The notes below the pieces were generated by a model, which saw only the letters and a program-made list of their open reading frames with translations, was not told where the DNA came from and did no database searches. A DNA stretch of 64,000 nucleotides, taken from Kaistella chaponensis (GTDB taxonomy: Bacteria > Bacteroidota > Bacteroidia > Flavobacteriales > Weeksellaceae). Position numbers and translations under genes: made by a program. Shown one piece after another: positions 25,801 through 34,593 of this stretch. The stretch covers positions 62,001 to 126,000 of the forward strand of contig NZ_FTOI01000006.1 in assembly GCF_900156725.1 (NCBI RefSeq), given 5' to 3'. Numbering within the stretch: the first letter of the stretch is position 1; each line of letters opens with the position of its first letter.

Positions 25801-26797
25801 CATTTTTGATAAGAGACTGAATAAAAAAACATTGAATAACGACAATGAGCCAAAGATGACTCCAGTTCTTAATTTTACTGAAGAAAACGGTCCTATTGTA
25901 AAATCTTCTGGACTCGCCGTAAATGGTGTTTTCAAGGTGGAGTTTTATGTACCAAAAGACATTAATTACGAAATTGGAAACGGAAGAATATTGGCGTATG
26001 CTGACAACAAAGTATTCGATGTATTTAACAATCAAATTCAGCAAGTGGGTGGAATTAATCCAGATGGTATCAATGACACCACTCCACCAAAAGTAAAATT
26101 ATACATGAACAACACGAATTTTGCAGATGGAGGAATTACCGACCAAAACCCTATGCTTCTTGTGTGTGTAAATGATGATAAAGGAATTAATTCTACAGGC
26201 TCCGGAATCGGACACGACATAACTGTAATTTTGGATGGTAAAATAGTCGATACGGTCGTTTTGAATGATTTCTATTTTTCTGGGGATGGAAATGGGTGTA
26301 GTGATCCTTCATTAAAAGATTATCAAAAAGGAAATGTAAGTTATCCTTTTCGTAAATTAGCACCGGGACCTCACCAATTAACATTTAAAGTTTGGGATAT
26401 TAACAATAATTCTACAACTGAAACGTTAAACTTTGTAGTTAAAGATGAAACGAATCAAAATTTAGTAGTTAATAAATTATTAAATTGGCCAAATCCTTTT
26501 ACCAATAAAACGTACGTTCAATTTGAACATAATTGCGATGACATTTTAGATGTAAATGTACAGATCTATACCATCACCGGAAAATTGGTAAAAACAATAA
26601 GCACCACTGCATCTGCAGAACCGTTTTTCCAAGGTTTTAGAACACCTAGAACTGCAATTGAATGGGATGGGAACGATGATTTTGGTGATGCAGTAGGAAA
26701 AGGAACTTATATTTTTAAAATATTTGCAAAAAGTCAGAACCAAGACAAATGCAAGGGAACTGCAACTGCAGTAGAAAAAATGGTTCTATTAAAATAA
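22883..26797 (+). CDS. porU: Type IX secretion C-terminal signal peptidase PorU
   Basis: The gingipain-like (C25) cysteine peptidase at the cell surface that removes the conserved C-terminal domain from type IX cargo and links it to anionic LPS. The 1304 residues begin with a signal peptide (MKRILTLTLTSLFFSIIAAQ), then a long beta-rich N-terminal part. The C25 catalytic domain follows at about 555-915, with His in YFGHGGINGW and Cys in STITCEFTLWDDP. The C-terminal part carries Ig-like strands and ends with a FlgD/T9SS-like module (NWPNPFTNKTYVQF, GKGTYIFKI). It is divergent from gldJ and 26 bp upstream of porV, matching the conserved Flavobacteriia gene order. Confidence 0.93.
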   Translation: MKRILTLTLTSLFFSIIAAQTINIQWNGSKAIDYGSSKTIVPFFTNEGFAFEEGTIFFRSNEKLSGGNQKIGNLVWEKITPKEIFEISTSSIPTEENSEIASYTNPYTQEKTVNIRVSTLKLEKNNLYRLVSFSILNGGPTNTALSISGKIGSNENPLKSGNFYKIKVDKSGVFKITAKFLRDNGINPSNINPKNFRIYGNGGLMLPENNLDTRFSALQEDAIQIIGENDGVWNEDDYALFYAQGPHGYNIYKSAGNSNGNGNRRIETRTEKSKNFINIYDDFAYYFINFDLGPGKRIQEMDEAVNANIINRYDDYQFINEEKFNLMKIGRVWTGDFFTGSKAVSFTTKTPIQPTDVIKFRTRVIGYQSSGNSITMDINSINPLISSIAPDEKKEYIPLRYPNSDFATITNLQGNTITFNYQPNTGSNPNGKFYFDYAEVQYKEDLKFNNSQMNFRSYEIDEGSGTTYTFSVADAAAVEQIWQVSDVTNVIKKVNKSGSTSNFAFGYNANSGLFVNEFVAFKSSDAFAPSFVGKVENQDLSGLQNIDYLMITVPQMMGHAQRLANFYQNKYNVAVVDINKIYNEFSSGSKDITAIRDFATKLNTPKGKLKYMFILGDTSYDYKGKNSPGSDIIPSYESEESGNYADSFVTDDYYTMTSPQDASSTALSSTLPDLPVGRLPAANLSEAKILIDKALAYNNALPGQSTPFGEWRMKLDFVVDDDADNLVPFHNTMNSSLASNFEIGSLRKEYNVRKLYLDAFAAQTSAGGQKYPQINQAISNDVGNSLYLFYFGHGGINGWSQERVLTTDEIQNFNNFNNVYTRFPLISTITCEFTLWDDPTTFSAGEQVIKSKEGGAAMMLTSSRAIGVGYGEQFTQIFTKRAFELVNDDFVNFGDAFLKAKIEKGAFTDHLKVNLLGDPATKLSRPKRLLNIDQIDSPVPGQLRALDFVTVNGHVNKPDGTVDTSFNGRVAINIFDKRLNKKTLNNDNEPKMTPVLNFTEENGPIVKSSGLAVNGVFKVEFYVPKDINYEIGNGRILAYADNKVFDVFNNQIQQVGGINPDGINDTTPPKVKLYMNNTNFADGGITDQNPMLLVCVNDDKGINSTGSGIGHDITVILDGKIVDTVVLNDFYFSGDGNGCSDPSLKDYQKGNVSYPFRKLAPGPHQLTFKVWDINNNSTTETLNFVVKDETNQNLVVNKLLNWPNPFTNKTYVQFEHNCDDILDVNVQIYTITGKLVKTISTTASAEPFFQGFRTPRTAIEWDGNDDFGDAVGKGTYIFKIFAKSQNQDKCKGTATAVEKMVLLK

Positions 26798-26823
26798 AAA
26801 AAATAACGACAAAAATTTACTTT

Positions 26824-27948
26824 ATGACATTGACTAAAAAACTATTTTTAGGATTAGGGTTAGGATTGAGTGCAGTGGCGTATTCGCAGATTCAGCCAGT
26901 TCTCACCGGCGCACCTTTTCTCCGAATTTCTCCGGATGCAAGAGCAGGAGGATTGGGTGATCAAGGAGTTGCAACAACAACTGATGCTTTCTCTCAGTTT
27001 TGGAATGCCGCGAAATATCCTTTCAGCAAAACCACTTCTGCAATCGGAATCAATTATACCCCATATATGGGAAAGTTGACCAATGATGTATTTTTACTTT
27101 ATGGTGCATATCACCAGTTTTTAGGAGAAGAAGAGAGATCTACAATTTCCGCAAGTATTTATTATTTCAATATGGGTGCTGTTGATCTTACCGATTACGT
27201 AGGAAATGAGGTTGTTCAATTAGGAACTGCAAAACCCAATGAATTTTCTATTGATGTTGCCTATGGTTTAAAATTAACCGACACCTATTCCATGGCGGTT
27301 ACAGGTCGATTTATCCGTTCAGATTTGTCTGGTGGATTTAACTCCGATAATACTTTGAAACCAGCCAATTCATTCGCAGTCGATGTTTCAGGATATTTTA
27401 TGTCTCCTAAACATGCAAGTATTAATGAATATGAGGGTCGCGCAAGAGGTGGTTTTGCCATCCAAAATTTGGGACCACGTTTAGATTATACCGGCAATGA
27501 CGAATCAAGATCTTACCTTCCCACAATGGCGAGATTAGGAGCAGGCTACGATTTATTTATCGATGATTTAAACCGCGTAGGATTAAATTTCGAAGCATCA
27601 AAAATTTTGGTTCCAGGACCAGACAACGCTGGAAATGTTCCAAATGTAGGCGTACTTGATGGGATCGGAAAATCATTCAGTAATCAAAAAAGTTTAATGT
27701 ACAGCGGAGCTGTAGAATATGAATACGATAATGCATTTGCCATTAGAGGCGGATATTTTCATGAAAGTGAAGAGCAGGGAGCAAGACAATATGCAACCGT
27801 TGGTGTTGGTCTAAAATACCAGTCTTTTGGTTTAGACATGTCCTATTTAATTAACACCTCTAAAGTAAATTCTGCTTTAGATAATACTTTGAGATTCGGC
27901 TTAACCTGGAATATTGGTGAAGAATCTTCTAATGCACAAGATTATTAA
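26824..27948 (+). CDS. porV: Type IX secretion outer-membrane protein PorV
   Basis: A 14-stranded FadL-like barrel that collects cargo at the translocon (with SprA) and forms the attachment complex with PorU. The ATG at 26824 gives a signal peptide (MTLTKKLFLGLGLGLSAVAY, then SQ); an in-frame ATG at 26749 lies within porU and is rejected. The 374 residues contain the PorV hallmarks PFLRISPDARAGGLGDQGVA, where the Arg-Ala-Gly-Gly-x-Gly-Asp pattern is typical, and FWNAAKYPF. A clear terminator follows. The pair is probably transcribed together from the porU promoter. Confidence 0.93.
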   Translation: MTLTKKLFLGLGLGLSAVAYSQIQPVLTGAPFLRISPDARAGGLGDQGVATTTDAFSQFWNAAKYPFSKTTSAIGINYTPYMGKLTNDVFLLYGAYHQFLGEEERSTISASIYYFNMGAVDLTDYVGNEVVQLGTAKPNEFSIDVAYGLKLTDTYSMAVTGRFIRSDLSGGFNSDNTLKPANSFAVDVSGYFMSPKHASINEYEGRARGGFAIQNLGPRLDYTGNDESRSYLPTMARLGAGYDLFIDDLNRVGLNFEASKILVPGPDNAGNVPNVGVLDGIGKSFSNQKSLMYSGAVEYEYDNAFAIRGGYFHESEEQGARQYATVGVGLKYQSFGLDMSYLINTSKVNSALDNTLRFGLTWNIGEESSNAQDY

Positions 27949-27968
27949 TCATTTGTCATAAAAAATTG

Positions 27969-27997
27969 AAAGTCTCAAGAAATTGAGACTTTTTTTA
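27969..27997 (+). terminator. Terminator of porU-porV
   Basis: AAAGTCTCAA/TTGAGACTTT, a perfect 10-bp stem with a GAAA loop, followed by T's. Confidence 0.88.
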
Positions 27998-28026
27998 TAC
28001 AATAAACTTTAGAGCCTGTTTATACA

Positions 28027-28341
28027 GTTTCGACCATCAACTTAATGCTTTCGACCTCTACTTTAATGATTACAACCTTTGATTTAATAGTTTCGACTAT
28101 CAATATAATGGTTACAACATTTGAGTTAATTGTTCCGACTATCAATTTAATGCTTTCGACCATCAATTTAATGCTTTTGACTATCAATTTAATCGCTACA
28201 ACCTTTGATTGAATAGTTCCAACCATTGATTTAATACTTTAGACCACCAATTTCATAGTTACATCATTTGATTGAATGGTTTCGATTATCAAGTTAATGC
28301 CTTTAATTTATAATTGAATACCTGCAACTACTTGGTGAATT
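28027..28341. repeat. Degenerate 21-bp tandem array, 15 units
   Basis: Fifteen units of exactly 21 bp (28027-28047, 28048-28068 and so on to 28341) without a single insertion or deletion. Two alternating unit types are seen. Type A is N + TTTCGACYATCAATTTAATG (units 1, 2, 4, 6, 7, 8, 11, 13). Type B is like GTTACAACATTTGATTGAAT + A/G (units 3, 5, 9, 12); unit 10 mixes the two, and units 14-15 are decayed. Long stretches are open on both strands in the 7-codon phase. On the minus strand 28226-28020 would give 68 residues of VESIKLM-like heptads, but a stop in unit 11 breaks the frame. The array fills the space between porV and the FUSC gene. Confidence 0.85.
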
Positions 28342-28402
28342 CTAATTTTAAAATAATACAGAATCTTAACTTTTAATAGTTTTAGTATTCTCTACAAAAG
28401 AA

Positions 28403-28410
28403 TATTTTTG
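28403..28410 (+). promoter_or_regulatory. -7 box upstream of the FUSC gene
   Basis: TATTTTTG in the 157-bp AT-rich stretch after the 21-bp array. A second near match, TAAATTTA at 28487-28494, lies only 4 nt before the ATG at 28499. Either could start the FUSC transcript. Confidence 0.4.
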
Positions 28411-28498
28411 CATTACACTTTTTTGAAAAAAAACTATTGTAGCTTTTGTGGTTTAAAAAATTGTCATGTACTAAACAATAAACTCTTAAATTTACACC

Positions 28499-30760
28499 AT
28501 GAATTACGCCACAGAATTTAAAAAATTTGCAACCAGCCAATACATCTTTTCGGCAGTGCGAATTACATTGGCAATTGTAGTTCCGAGTGTCATTTTCGCG
28601 TATTTTGGAATACTCAAAGAATTCTTCCTCTTCCCTCTCGCAACTAGTTTTGTGGGATTAACAGATCAACCAGGACCATTTGTGCGCCGAAGAAACTCAC
28701 TCATCCTCGCCATTGTTTGCTTCTTTTTCGTGGCTCTTATTGCAAGTATTATCAAAGATTATCCGCCATTAATTTATGTGGAAATTGTGGTTTTTGGATT
28801 GTTCTTTTCAATCATAGGTGTTTACGGACAAAGATTTGCCGCAGTTGGTTCTTTATCACTCGTCGTTTTAGCCATCTTTATTGATGGTCATTTAACAGGA
28901 ACCGATATCATAAAAAGTTCCCTCATATTTCTAGCAGGATCTATCTGTTATTTGCTTATTTTTCTGGTCGTTTCCACCATTCAGCCGTACAAGTTAGCCG
29001 GACAAATGATTGGCGAAAATTATTTGTTGCTCGCAGATTATCTTAAAATTAAATCGAAATTTTACCTCGATAAACCAGAATTCCCTACGCTATATTCGGA
29101 AGTGATTGCCGAGCAAATCAAAATTAAAAATCTTCAGGAAGAAACTCGGGAAACGGTTTTCAAGACACGTAAAATCGTTAATGAATCTACCACAACAAGC
29201 AGATTATTAATGTTGATGTTTCTCAATTCCATCGACCTGCATGAGAAATTAATGACTTCCGACAGTGATTACAAAAAAATTCAAGAGAGTTTTGGCGACA
29301 CCGGTTTTCTGAAAATAATCAGTGAATATCTGGAAAAACTTTCCGCGGAGCTGAGCAATATTGGCATTGCATTGCAAAGCGGTACCAAAGCAAAACCAAT
29401 ATTAAACATCGAAGAAGAACTTCACGCCGTATTTCAAGATTATTTCGACCTTCGAAATCAGAAAATGAACTCCGATAATTTGGAGAATTTTATGATTATG
29501 CGCCTAATTTTGGTTAGAATTACAGACATTTCAGAAGAAATTAAAACCATTTATAAAGTTTTCAGTCAAGATCAAAAATTGGCAAAAAGTCTCTCCACCG
29601 GATTAGATTTAGAGAAATTTTTACCCAACACTCAAAAATTAAATGTAAAAGTTCTCTGGAACAACTTTTCGCTGAAGTCATCGCACTTCCGACATTCGGT
29701 TCGAATTGTTTTGGCGTTATTAATCGGATATTTATTTTCTAAATTAGAATTTCTTGGCATCGGTCACTCTTACTGGATTTTAATTACGATTGTTGCGATC
29801 ATGCGACCTGCATATTCTACGACGAAACACCGAAATCTTTTACGATTGTATGGAACTTTTGCCGGAGCCATCGTTGCATATCTGCTTTTATTAGGGATTT
29901 CAAACGGTACGATACTTTTTGCGCTTCTAATGTTGAACATGATTTTATGTTTCAGTTTTTTAAAAGCGAATTATTTTTGGGCCGTATTTTTTATGACCAT
30001 TTATATCTTCTTAAGTTTCAACTTTCTGAATCCGGGAAATGTAAACATGATTTTCAAAGACCGAATTTTCGATACAGCTATTGGCGGATTGGTTGCATTT
30101 GGCGTTTCATACTTTATTTTACCCGTTTGGGAACATACACAGAATTTAGATTTGATGAAAAAAGCTGCGAAAAGCAATTTAAGATATTTCAATGCGGTTA
30201 TGGATTTCTTTAGTGCTGAAAAGATCATCATCGAAGAGTATAAACTGAAAAGAAAAGATGCAATCATTGATCTTGCGAATCTTTCAGACAATTTTCAGCG
30301 CATGATCTCTGATCCTAAAAATCAACAAAAAAAACTCGAAAACATCCACCAATTTGTGAACACCTCACATCTGATCACTGCTTATATTGCTTCATTCTCC
30401 CAATATTCAAAATCTGCAAAAAAATATCCGGAAATCGACTTTGAAAGTTGGAACCGGAAAATTTCTGCCGAATTATTGCGAACAAGTTTGATTTTGGAGC
30501 AAAAAAAATTCCATGAAAACATTAGAGAAGAAAGTGCACTACAACCGGCAGATTCTGTACAAAAATTAATGGAAATTCGAAAAAAAGAAATCACAGAAAG
30601 CGAAATTTCCAACCTGCGCGATCCGAATAGAATTACGCATTTAACAGAGTTGAAAAACTTACAGGAAATTTTGGAACTGATCTATGATGTTGCGAAAGAA
30701 CAAAGAAAAGGCGCAGAAAAACTGGAACCCGAAACTCAATCAACAATGGTGAAACAGTAA
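28499..30760 (+). CDS. FUSC/YccS-type inner-membrane protein
   Basis: A 753-residue protein with two blocks of membrane helices: about 15-165 (for example LAIVVPSVIFAYFGILKEF) and about 395-545 (SYWILITIVAIMRPAYSTT). They are separated by a soluble helical domain, and a second, C-terminal cytoplasmic domain rich in Lys/Glu helices follows. This is the layout of the FUSC family (fusaric acid resistance, AaeB/YccS). SYWILITIVAIMRPAYSTTK corresponds to the conserved FUSC motif before the second helix block. Members are thought to export aromatic acids or other weak acids, but the substrate cannot be read from sequence. The last 25 bp overlap the 3' end of the converging phosphopantetheinyl transferase gene. 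Confidence 0.85.
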   Translation: MNYATEFKKFATSQYIFSAVRITLAIVVPSVIFAYFGILKEFFLFPLATSFVGLTDQPGPFVRRRNSLILAIVCFFFVALIASIIKDYPPLIYVEIVVFGLFFSIIGVYGQRFAAVGSLSLVVLAIFIDGHLTGTDIIKSSLIFLAGSICYLLIFLVVSTIQPYKLAGQMIGENYLLLADYLKIKSKFYLDKPEFPTLYSEVIAEQIKIKNLQEETRETVFKTRKIVNESTTTSRLLMLMFLNSIDLHEKLMTSDSDYKKIQESFGDTGFLKIISEYLEKLSAELSNIGIALQSGTKAKPILNIEEELHAVFQDYFDLRNQKMNSDNLENFMIMRLILVRITDISEEIKTIYKVFSQDQKLAKSLSTGLDLEKFLPNTQKLNVKVLWNNFSLKSSHFRHSVRIVLALLIGYLFSKLEFLGIGHSYWILITIVAIMRPAYSTTKHRNLLRLYGTFAGAIVAYLLLLGISNGTILFALLMLNMILCFSFLKANYFWAVFFMTIYIFLSFNFLNPGNVNMIFKDRIFDTAIGGLVAFGVSYFILPVWEHTQNLDLMKKAAKSNLRYFNAVMDFFSAEKIIIEEYKLKRKDAIIDLANLSDNFQRMISDPKNQQKKLENIHQFVNTSHLITAYIASFSQYSKSAKKYPEIDFESWNRKISAELLRTSLILEQKKFHENIREESALQPADSVQKLMEIRKKEITESEISNLRDPNRITHLTELKNLQEILELIYDVAKEQRKGAEKLEPETQSTMVKQ

Positions 30761-31350
30761 TTCTCAAAGAATTCTACGCGCGCATTAAACAAATCAGAAA
30801 CCTTCTCATCATGAACTCTGCATTGAATATTGAAAGGAAAATCCAAATGAAATGGTTTTACTTCATAATGTTTTTTCAGCGACCAATAATTGGAATGATG
30901 AATTTTGTAAAGACTCTCTTTCAAAGACCAGATCACCGTTAAATACGCGACTTCTTTTTCCTTTTCTATAAAATGCGCCTCATCTTCATTTAAAAATTTA
31001 TGTTGAATTCTTTTAATTTTAGGGTTAAAAGGTTCAATATCGATCCCAATTTTACTTTTAGAAATCGCCAAAGCTACATACGGAAAAGAATGCGTCACCG
31101 AAATTTCAAAATCTTGCGGAAACAAAAAAGGTTCTCGATCGCGGTATAAAATTTTGTGATCAGGTAAAACAGATTTCAGAATTTTGCGAACCAAAAGAAG
31201 TTCTTTCAATTTGGTTGGATGGTAATCTTTGATCTTTTCATAATTCTCTGCTTCTACAAGAAACTGAGAATTCAATTCTTCCTTCTCATCGTATTTCCAA
31301 AGAAGAATCGTTGCTTTATTATCTGAAAAATCTCTATAAAGTGGCATCAA
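30736..31350 (-). CDS. 4'-phosphopantetheinyl transferase superfamily protein
   Basis: Attaches the phosphopantetheine arm of CoA to a Ser of a carrier protein. The 204-residue length and two-lobed form are Sfp-like. Motif 1 is ISVTHSFPYVALAISK, motif 2 SKIGIDIEPF (magnesium-binding Asp and Glu), and motif 3 VIWSLKESLYK (canonical WxxKEA/S). Its carrier could be the fatty-acid ACP or an ACP of aryl polyene/flexirubin-type pigment synthesis, common in this group; no such cluster is in the window. Tail-to-tail overlap of 25 bp with the FUSC gene, no terminator between. Confidence 0.87.
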   Translation of the reverse strand: MMPLYRDFSDNKATILLWKYDEKEELNSQFLVEAENYEKIKDYHPTKLKELLLVRKILKSVLPDHKILYRDREPFLFPQDFEISVTHSFPYVALAISKSKIGIDIEPFNPKIKRIQHKFLNEDEAHFIEKEKEVAYLTVIWSLKESLYKIHHSNYWSLKKHYEVKPFHLDFPFNIQCRVHDEKVSDLFNARVEFFENYCFTIVD

Positions 31351-31437
31351 AAAAATTATAGGGTAAAAGTAAGCAATTTCAAAAAAAACTCATGCAACTT
31401 CATAGCTTTAAGTAATAATAAGTATTTCTAAATCTCT

Positions 31438-31469
31438 TTTGAGAGAAAGAAAGGTATTTCGTACATTTG
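31438..31469 (+). promoter_or_regulatory. ahcY promoter
   Basis: TTTG at 31438-31441, 20-bp spacer, TACATTTG at 31462-31469; the ATG follows 20 nt later. This is the best full -33/-7 pair in the window along with that of the tRNA cluster. Confidence 0.7.
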
Positions 31470-31489
31470 CAAAAAGTTTATTTAAACAC

Positions 31490-32803
31490 ATGGAAATTAC
31501 AACACAATACGTTCCTTACAAAGTGAAGGACATGTCATTAGCAGAATTTGGAAGAAAAGAAATTAATCTAGCTGAAGCAGAAATGCCTGGTTTGATGGCG
31601 ATTCGTGAAGAATACGGTCCATCTCAACCATTGAAAGGAGCAAGAATTGCGGGTTGTCTTCACATGACGATTCAAACTGCAGTTTTAATTGAGACTTTGG
31701 TTGCACTTGGCGCAGATGTTACTTGGTCTTCTTGTAACATTTTCTCTACACAAGACCACGCAGCAGCAGCAATTGCAGCAGCAGGAATCCCAGTTTATGC
31801 TTGGAAAGGAATGACTGAAGAAGAATTTGAATGGTGTATCGAACAAACCGTATTTTTCGGTGAAGACAGAAAACCATTAAATTTAATTTTAGATGATGGT
31901 GGTGATTTGACCAACTTGGTTTTCGATAAATATCCAGAATTAACAGCTGGAATCAAAGGACTTTCTGAAGAAACTACAACAGGAGTTCACAGATTGTACG
32001 AAAGAATGGCAAACGGAACTTTGGTAATGCCTGCAATCAACGTAAATGATTCAGTTACAAAATCAAAATTCGATAACAAATACGGTTGTAGAGAATCTGC
32101 AGTAGATGCAGTGAGAAGAGCAACAGATTTAATGTTGGCTGGAAAAAGAGTCGTAGTTTGTGGTTACGGTGATGTAGGTAAAGGAACTGCAGCTTCTTTC
32201 AAAGGAGCCGGATCTATCGTTACTGTTACAGAAATCGATCCAATTTGTGCATTACAAGCTGCAATGGACGGATTTGAAGTTAAAAAATTAAGCACTGTAG
32301 TTGAAAATGCAGATATCGTAATTACAACTACCGGAAATTATAATATCGTTAAAGGTGAAGACTTCAAAAAAATGAAAGATAAAACCGTTGTTTGTAACAT
32401 CGGTCACTTCGATAATGAGTTGGATATGGCTTGGTTAAACGAAAATTATGGTAGCACCAAATATGAAGTAAAACCACAAGTTGATGTTTACAATATCGAT
32501 GGTAAAGAAATCATCATTTTAGCAGAAGGTCGTTTGGTAAATTTAGGTTGTGCAACAGGACACCCAAGTTTTGTAATGAGTAACTCATTTGCCAACCAAA
32601 CTTTAGCTCAAATTGAACTTTGGACAAATGCAGCAGCTTACGGAAATGAAGTGTATATGTTGCCAAAACATTTAGATGAAAAAGTAGCATTTTTGCACCT
32701 TAAAAAATTAGGAGTTGAATTAGAAACTTTATCAGAAGATCAAGCAAAATACATTGGTGTTCCAGTTGAAGGTCCTTTCAAACCAGAATATTACAGATAT
32801 TAA
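31490..32803 (+). CDS. ahcY: Adenosylhomocysteinase
   Basis: Reversibly hydrolyses S-adenosylhomocysteine to adenosine and homocysteine, keeping methyltransferases free of product inhibition. The ATG at 31490 ([20 protein letters not shown]) is right for the family; an in-frame ATG at 31439 would lie inside the promoter. The 437 residues contain the substrate region [30 protein letters not shown], the NAD-binding motif [13 protein letters not shown], and the conserved GHFDNE and C-terminal KPEYYRY. The gene is monocistronic, with its own promoter and a strong bidirectional terminator. Composition is slightly less A-biased at third positions than in its neighbours, as expected for a highly expressed gene. 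Confidence 0.96.
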   Translation: MEITTQYVPYKVKDMSLAEFGRKEINLAEAEMPGLMAIREEYGPSQPLKGARIAGCLHMTIQTAVLIETLVALGADVTWSSCNIFSTQDHAAAAIAAAGIPVYAWKGMTEEEFEWCIEQTVFFGEDRKPLNLILDDGGDLTNLVFDKYPELTAGIKGLSEETTTGVHRLYERMANGTLVMPAINVNDSVTKSKFDNKYGCRESAVDAVRRATDLMLAGKRVVVCGYGDVGKGTAASFKGAGSIVTVTEIDPICALQAAMDGFEVKKLSTVVENADIVITTTGNYNIVKGEDFKKMKDKTVVCNIGHFDNELDMAWLNENYGSTKYEVKPQVDVYNIDGKEIIILAEGRLVNLGCATGHPSFVMSNSFANQTLAQIELWTNAAAYGNEVYMLPKHLDEKVAFLHLKKLGVELETLSEDQAKYIGVPVEGPFKPEYYRY

Positions 32804-32831
32804 TCGAATATTATTTCGGATCAATAAATGC

Positions 32832-32864
32832 AAAACGCTCTGAAAATTTCAGAGCGTTTTTTTT
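32832..32864. terminator. Bidirectional terminator ahcY / TPR regulator
   Basis: AAAACGCTCTGA pairs with TCAGAGCGTTTT; loop 5 nt; T's follow on the plus strand and the minus strand ends in TTTTGCAT. It is shared by two converging genes. Confidence 0.85.
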
Positions 32865-34593
32865 AGTTTTCTACAGCAATCAATTGAAACAAAAGATCAT
32901 ACTTGTCGCCCAGTTTTCTCTTCAATCTTTGCTTGGATTTCTTTACTGCCTCGACAGTAATTCCTAGCAATCCAGAAATATCAGCGTTCGAAAATCCTAA
33001 TTTTTGAAGCAAAATGATCCGCAAATTCGAAGCAGTGATTTCGGGAAAATTCTCCATCAAATTATCGTAAAAATCGGAATGTTCCCGCTGGAATTCGCTT
33101 TTAAAATTGCGCCAGTTTTCCTCCGTCATCAAATGAGATTGCAGCAAAGCATCAAGTTTTCGATGTTCTTTCTCGCCCGATGGTAATTCGGTGTTTTTTA
33201 TCTTTTCAATTTCAAGATGTAGTTTTTGGATCTGAGTATTTTTTCGTTTTAAAAAATCAATTTGTGAATCTAAAGTTCTATGAGCATCGGCAAGTTTTTG
33301 TTCGTTGCGCACATTGGTTTTTTCGTATTCTTTTATTCGACTATCATTTTGACCTTGCCGTAATTTCTCCCTTTTTTTCGCATAAAAAACAACAGTTATC
33401 ACCAGTAAAATTAATAAGACTGAGGTGACAAAAACTAAATTTTTAATAAAAGATTCTTTTACAAGTTGTTGTTTGGCGGAAGCAATATTTTGCTGATAAT
33501 TTCTTTTTTGCAGCATCCAATTCGCCTGATTGAGTGGCAAAACTCCATCGGTTTTGCTCAACGAATCTTCTAAAATCCCAATACGTCTTCGGACTCCAAG
33601 TTCATCACCGCCATTATTTTGCTTATAGATGATTTGTAATTTCAGTTTTAAAATTTCAAGTTCATTCGTCTTAAAGTAAGGTTTCGATTTTGCGATGAAA
33701 TCGGCTTTTTTTAACGCTTCATCGGCTTCCAAAACCTGGTTATTCGCAATAAATAATCTTGCCAGAACCGTGTACGCAAACATGGTGTTTTGCTCAGCTT
33801 GAAAGCGCTCAGAAATTTGAATATCCTTCTGCAGCAATTCAATTGCACGTGGGTAATCTTGATTTTTTTCATAGATCAGTCCTAAATTACCGATCGCTTT
33901 TGCATACCGAACACTATCTCCTACAGATTTCGCTACTTCAGAAGCTTTATCAAAATTTTTTCGGGCATTGACTAAATCTCCCAACTGCAAATAGTAATAT
34001 CCCAAATTATCACTGATCATCGCATATTCAGACGTATCGTGATTGGTGTATTTAATGGCCTTTTTCAAATAGTTGACCGCTTCCTTTTTATTGCCAATCG
34101 TTCCCAAATAAAAACCAATTTTAGTAAAAGATTTCCCAGGAAATATAAGTTTTGCTGGATCACTTTGATCAATTTTTTCAATAGCGGTGGCAAAAAAAGG
34201 AAAAGCTTTCGTCATGTGCCTGTAATTGTAAAAATATTCGGCATAACAAAGTGTAGCCCAAATTTCGAGTGCTTTATCATCTAATTTTTGACCATATTGA
34301 ATAGATTTGGAAAAATGATGATTGCTTTTATCATTAATTCGGTCGTAAGCTTTCGCATGTGCATTTGCAAGCAAGAGATGATACAAGACTTTATCGGAAT
34401 CTGAATTGCGCTTCTGAAGAGGTTTTATAATGCTTTTAATCGCAACAGTATCTTTCACCAAAAAATTTCTTGGTGATAAGATTCGCTCCCAATTGGAAAT
34501 ATTATTCTTAGCTGTATTCAACTGAAACTGCTGTGCCTGAAAAGAAAAAGCAGAAAGTAAAAAAAATACCCTATATAAATATTTTATTCGCAT
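32863..34593 (-). CDS. TPR-containing membrane protein with C-terminal LuxR-like HTH
   Basis: A 576-residue protein: signal-like N-terminus (MRIKYLYRVFFLLSAFSFQA), periplasmic TPR repeats (about 60-330; for example ISDNLGYYYLQLGDLVNARK and AIGNLGLIYEKNQDYPRAIE), and one transmembrane helix (about 388-410, FVTSVLLILLVITVVFYAKK). A cytoplasmic coiled coil (about 410-490) and a C-terminal helix-turn-helix follow (ITASNLRIILLQKLGFSNAD, then ISGLLGITVEAVKKSKQRLK). It has the shape of a one-piece membrane-bound regulator that reads a periplasmic signal through TPRs. Target genes unknown. A possible -7 box TAATTTTG lies at 34613-34606. No two-component kinase partner is adjacent. Confidence 0.82.
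   Translation of the reverse strand: MRIKYLYRVFFLLSAFSFQAQQFQLNTAKNNISNWERILSPRNFLVKDTVAIKSIIKPLQKRNSDSDKVLYHLLLANAHAKAYDRINDKSNHHFSKSIQYGQKLDDKALEIWATLCYAEYFYNYRHMTKAFPFFATAIEKIDQSDPAKLIFPGKSFTKIGFYLGTIGNKKEAVNYLKKAIKYTNHDTSEYAMISDNLGYYYLQLGDLVNARKNFDKASEVAKSVGDSVRYAKAIGNLGLIYEKNQDYPRAIELLQKDIQISERFQAEQNTMFAYTVLARLFIANNQVLEADEALKKADFIAKSKPYFKTNELEILKLKLQIIYKQNNGGDELGVRRRIGILEDSLSKTDGVLPLNQANWMLQKRNYQQNIASAKQQLVKESFIKNLVFVTSVLLILLVITVVFYAKKREKLRQGQNDSRIKEYEKTNVRNEQKLADAHRTLDSQIDFLKRKNTQIQKLHLEIEKIKNTELPSGEKEHRKLDALLQSHLMTEENWRNFKSEFQREHSDFYDNLMENFPEITASNLRIILLQKLGFSNADISGLLGITVEAVKKSKQRLKRKLGDKYDLLFQLIAVEN

Noticed and set aside
25489-25935. 148-codon minus-strand frame inside porU
   Set aside because: Opposite-strand shadow of a secure gene; no independent evidence.
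28020-28226. 68-codon frame on the minus strand made of 7-residue repeats
   Set aside because: It is the translation of the 21-bp array. A stop in unit 11 ends it, the plus strand is open over nearly the same stretch, and no start signal is seen. Kept as a finding, not as a gene.
28027-28341. CRISPR or invertible-promoter array
   Set aside because: Units are degenerate and head to tail without spacers or inverted recombinase sites, and no recombinase is adjacent.
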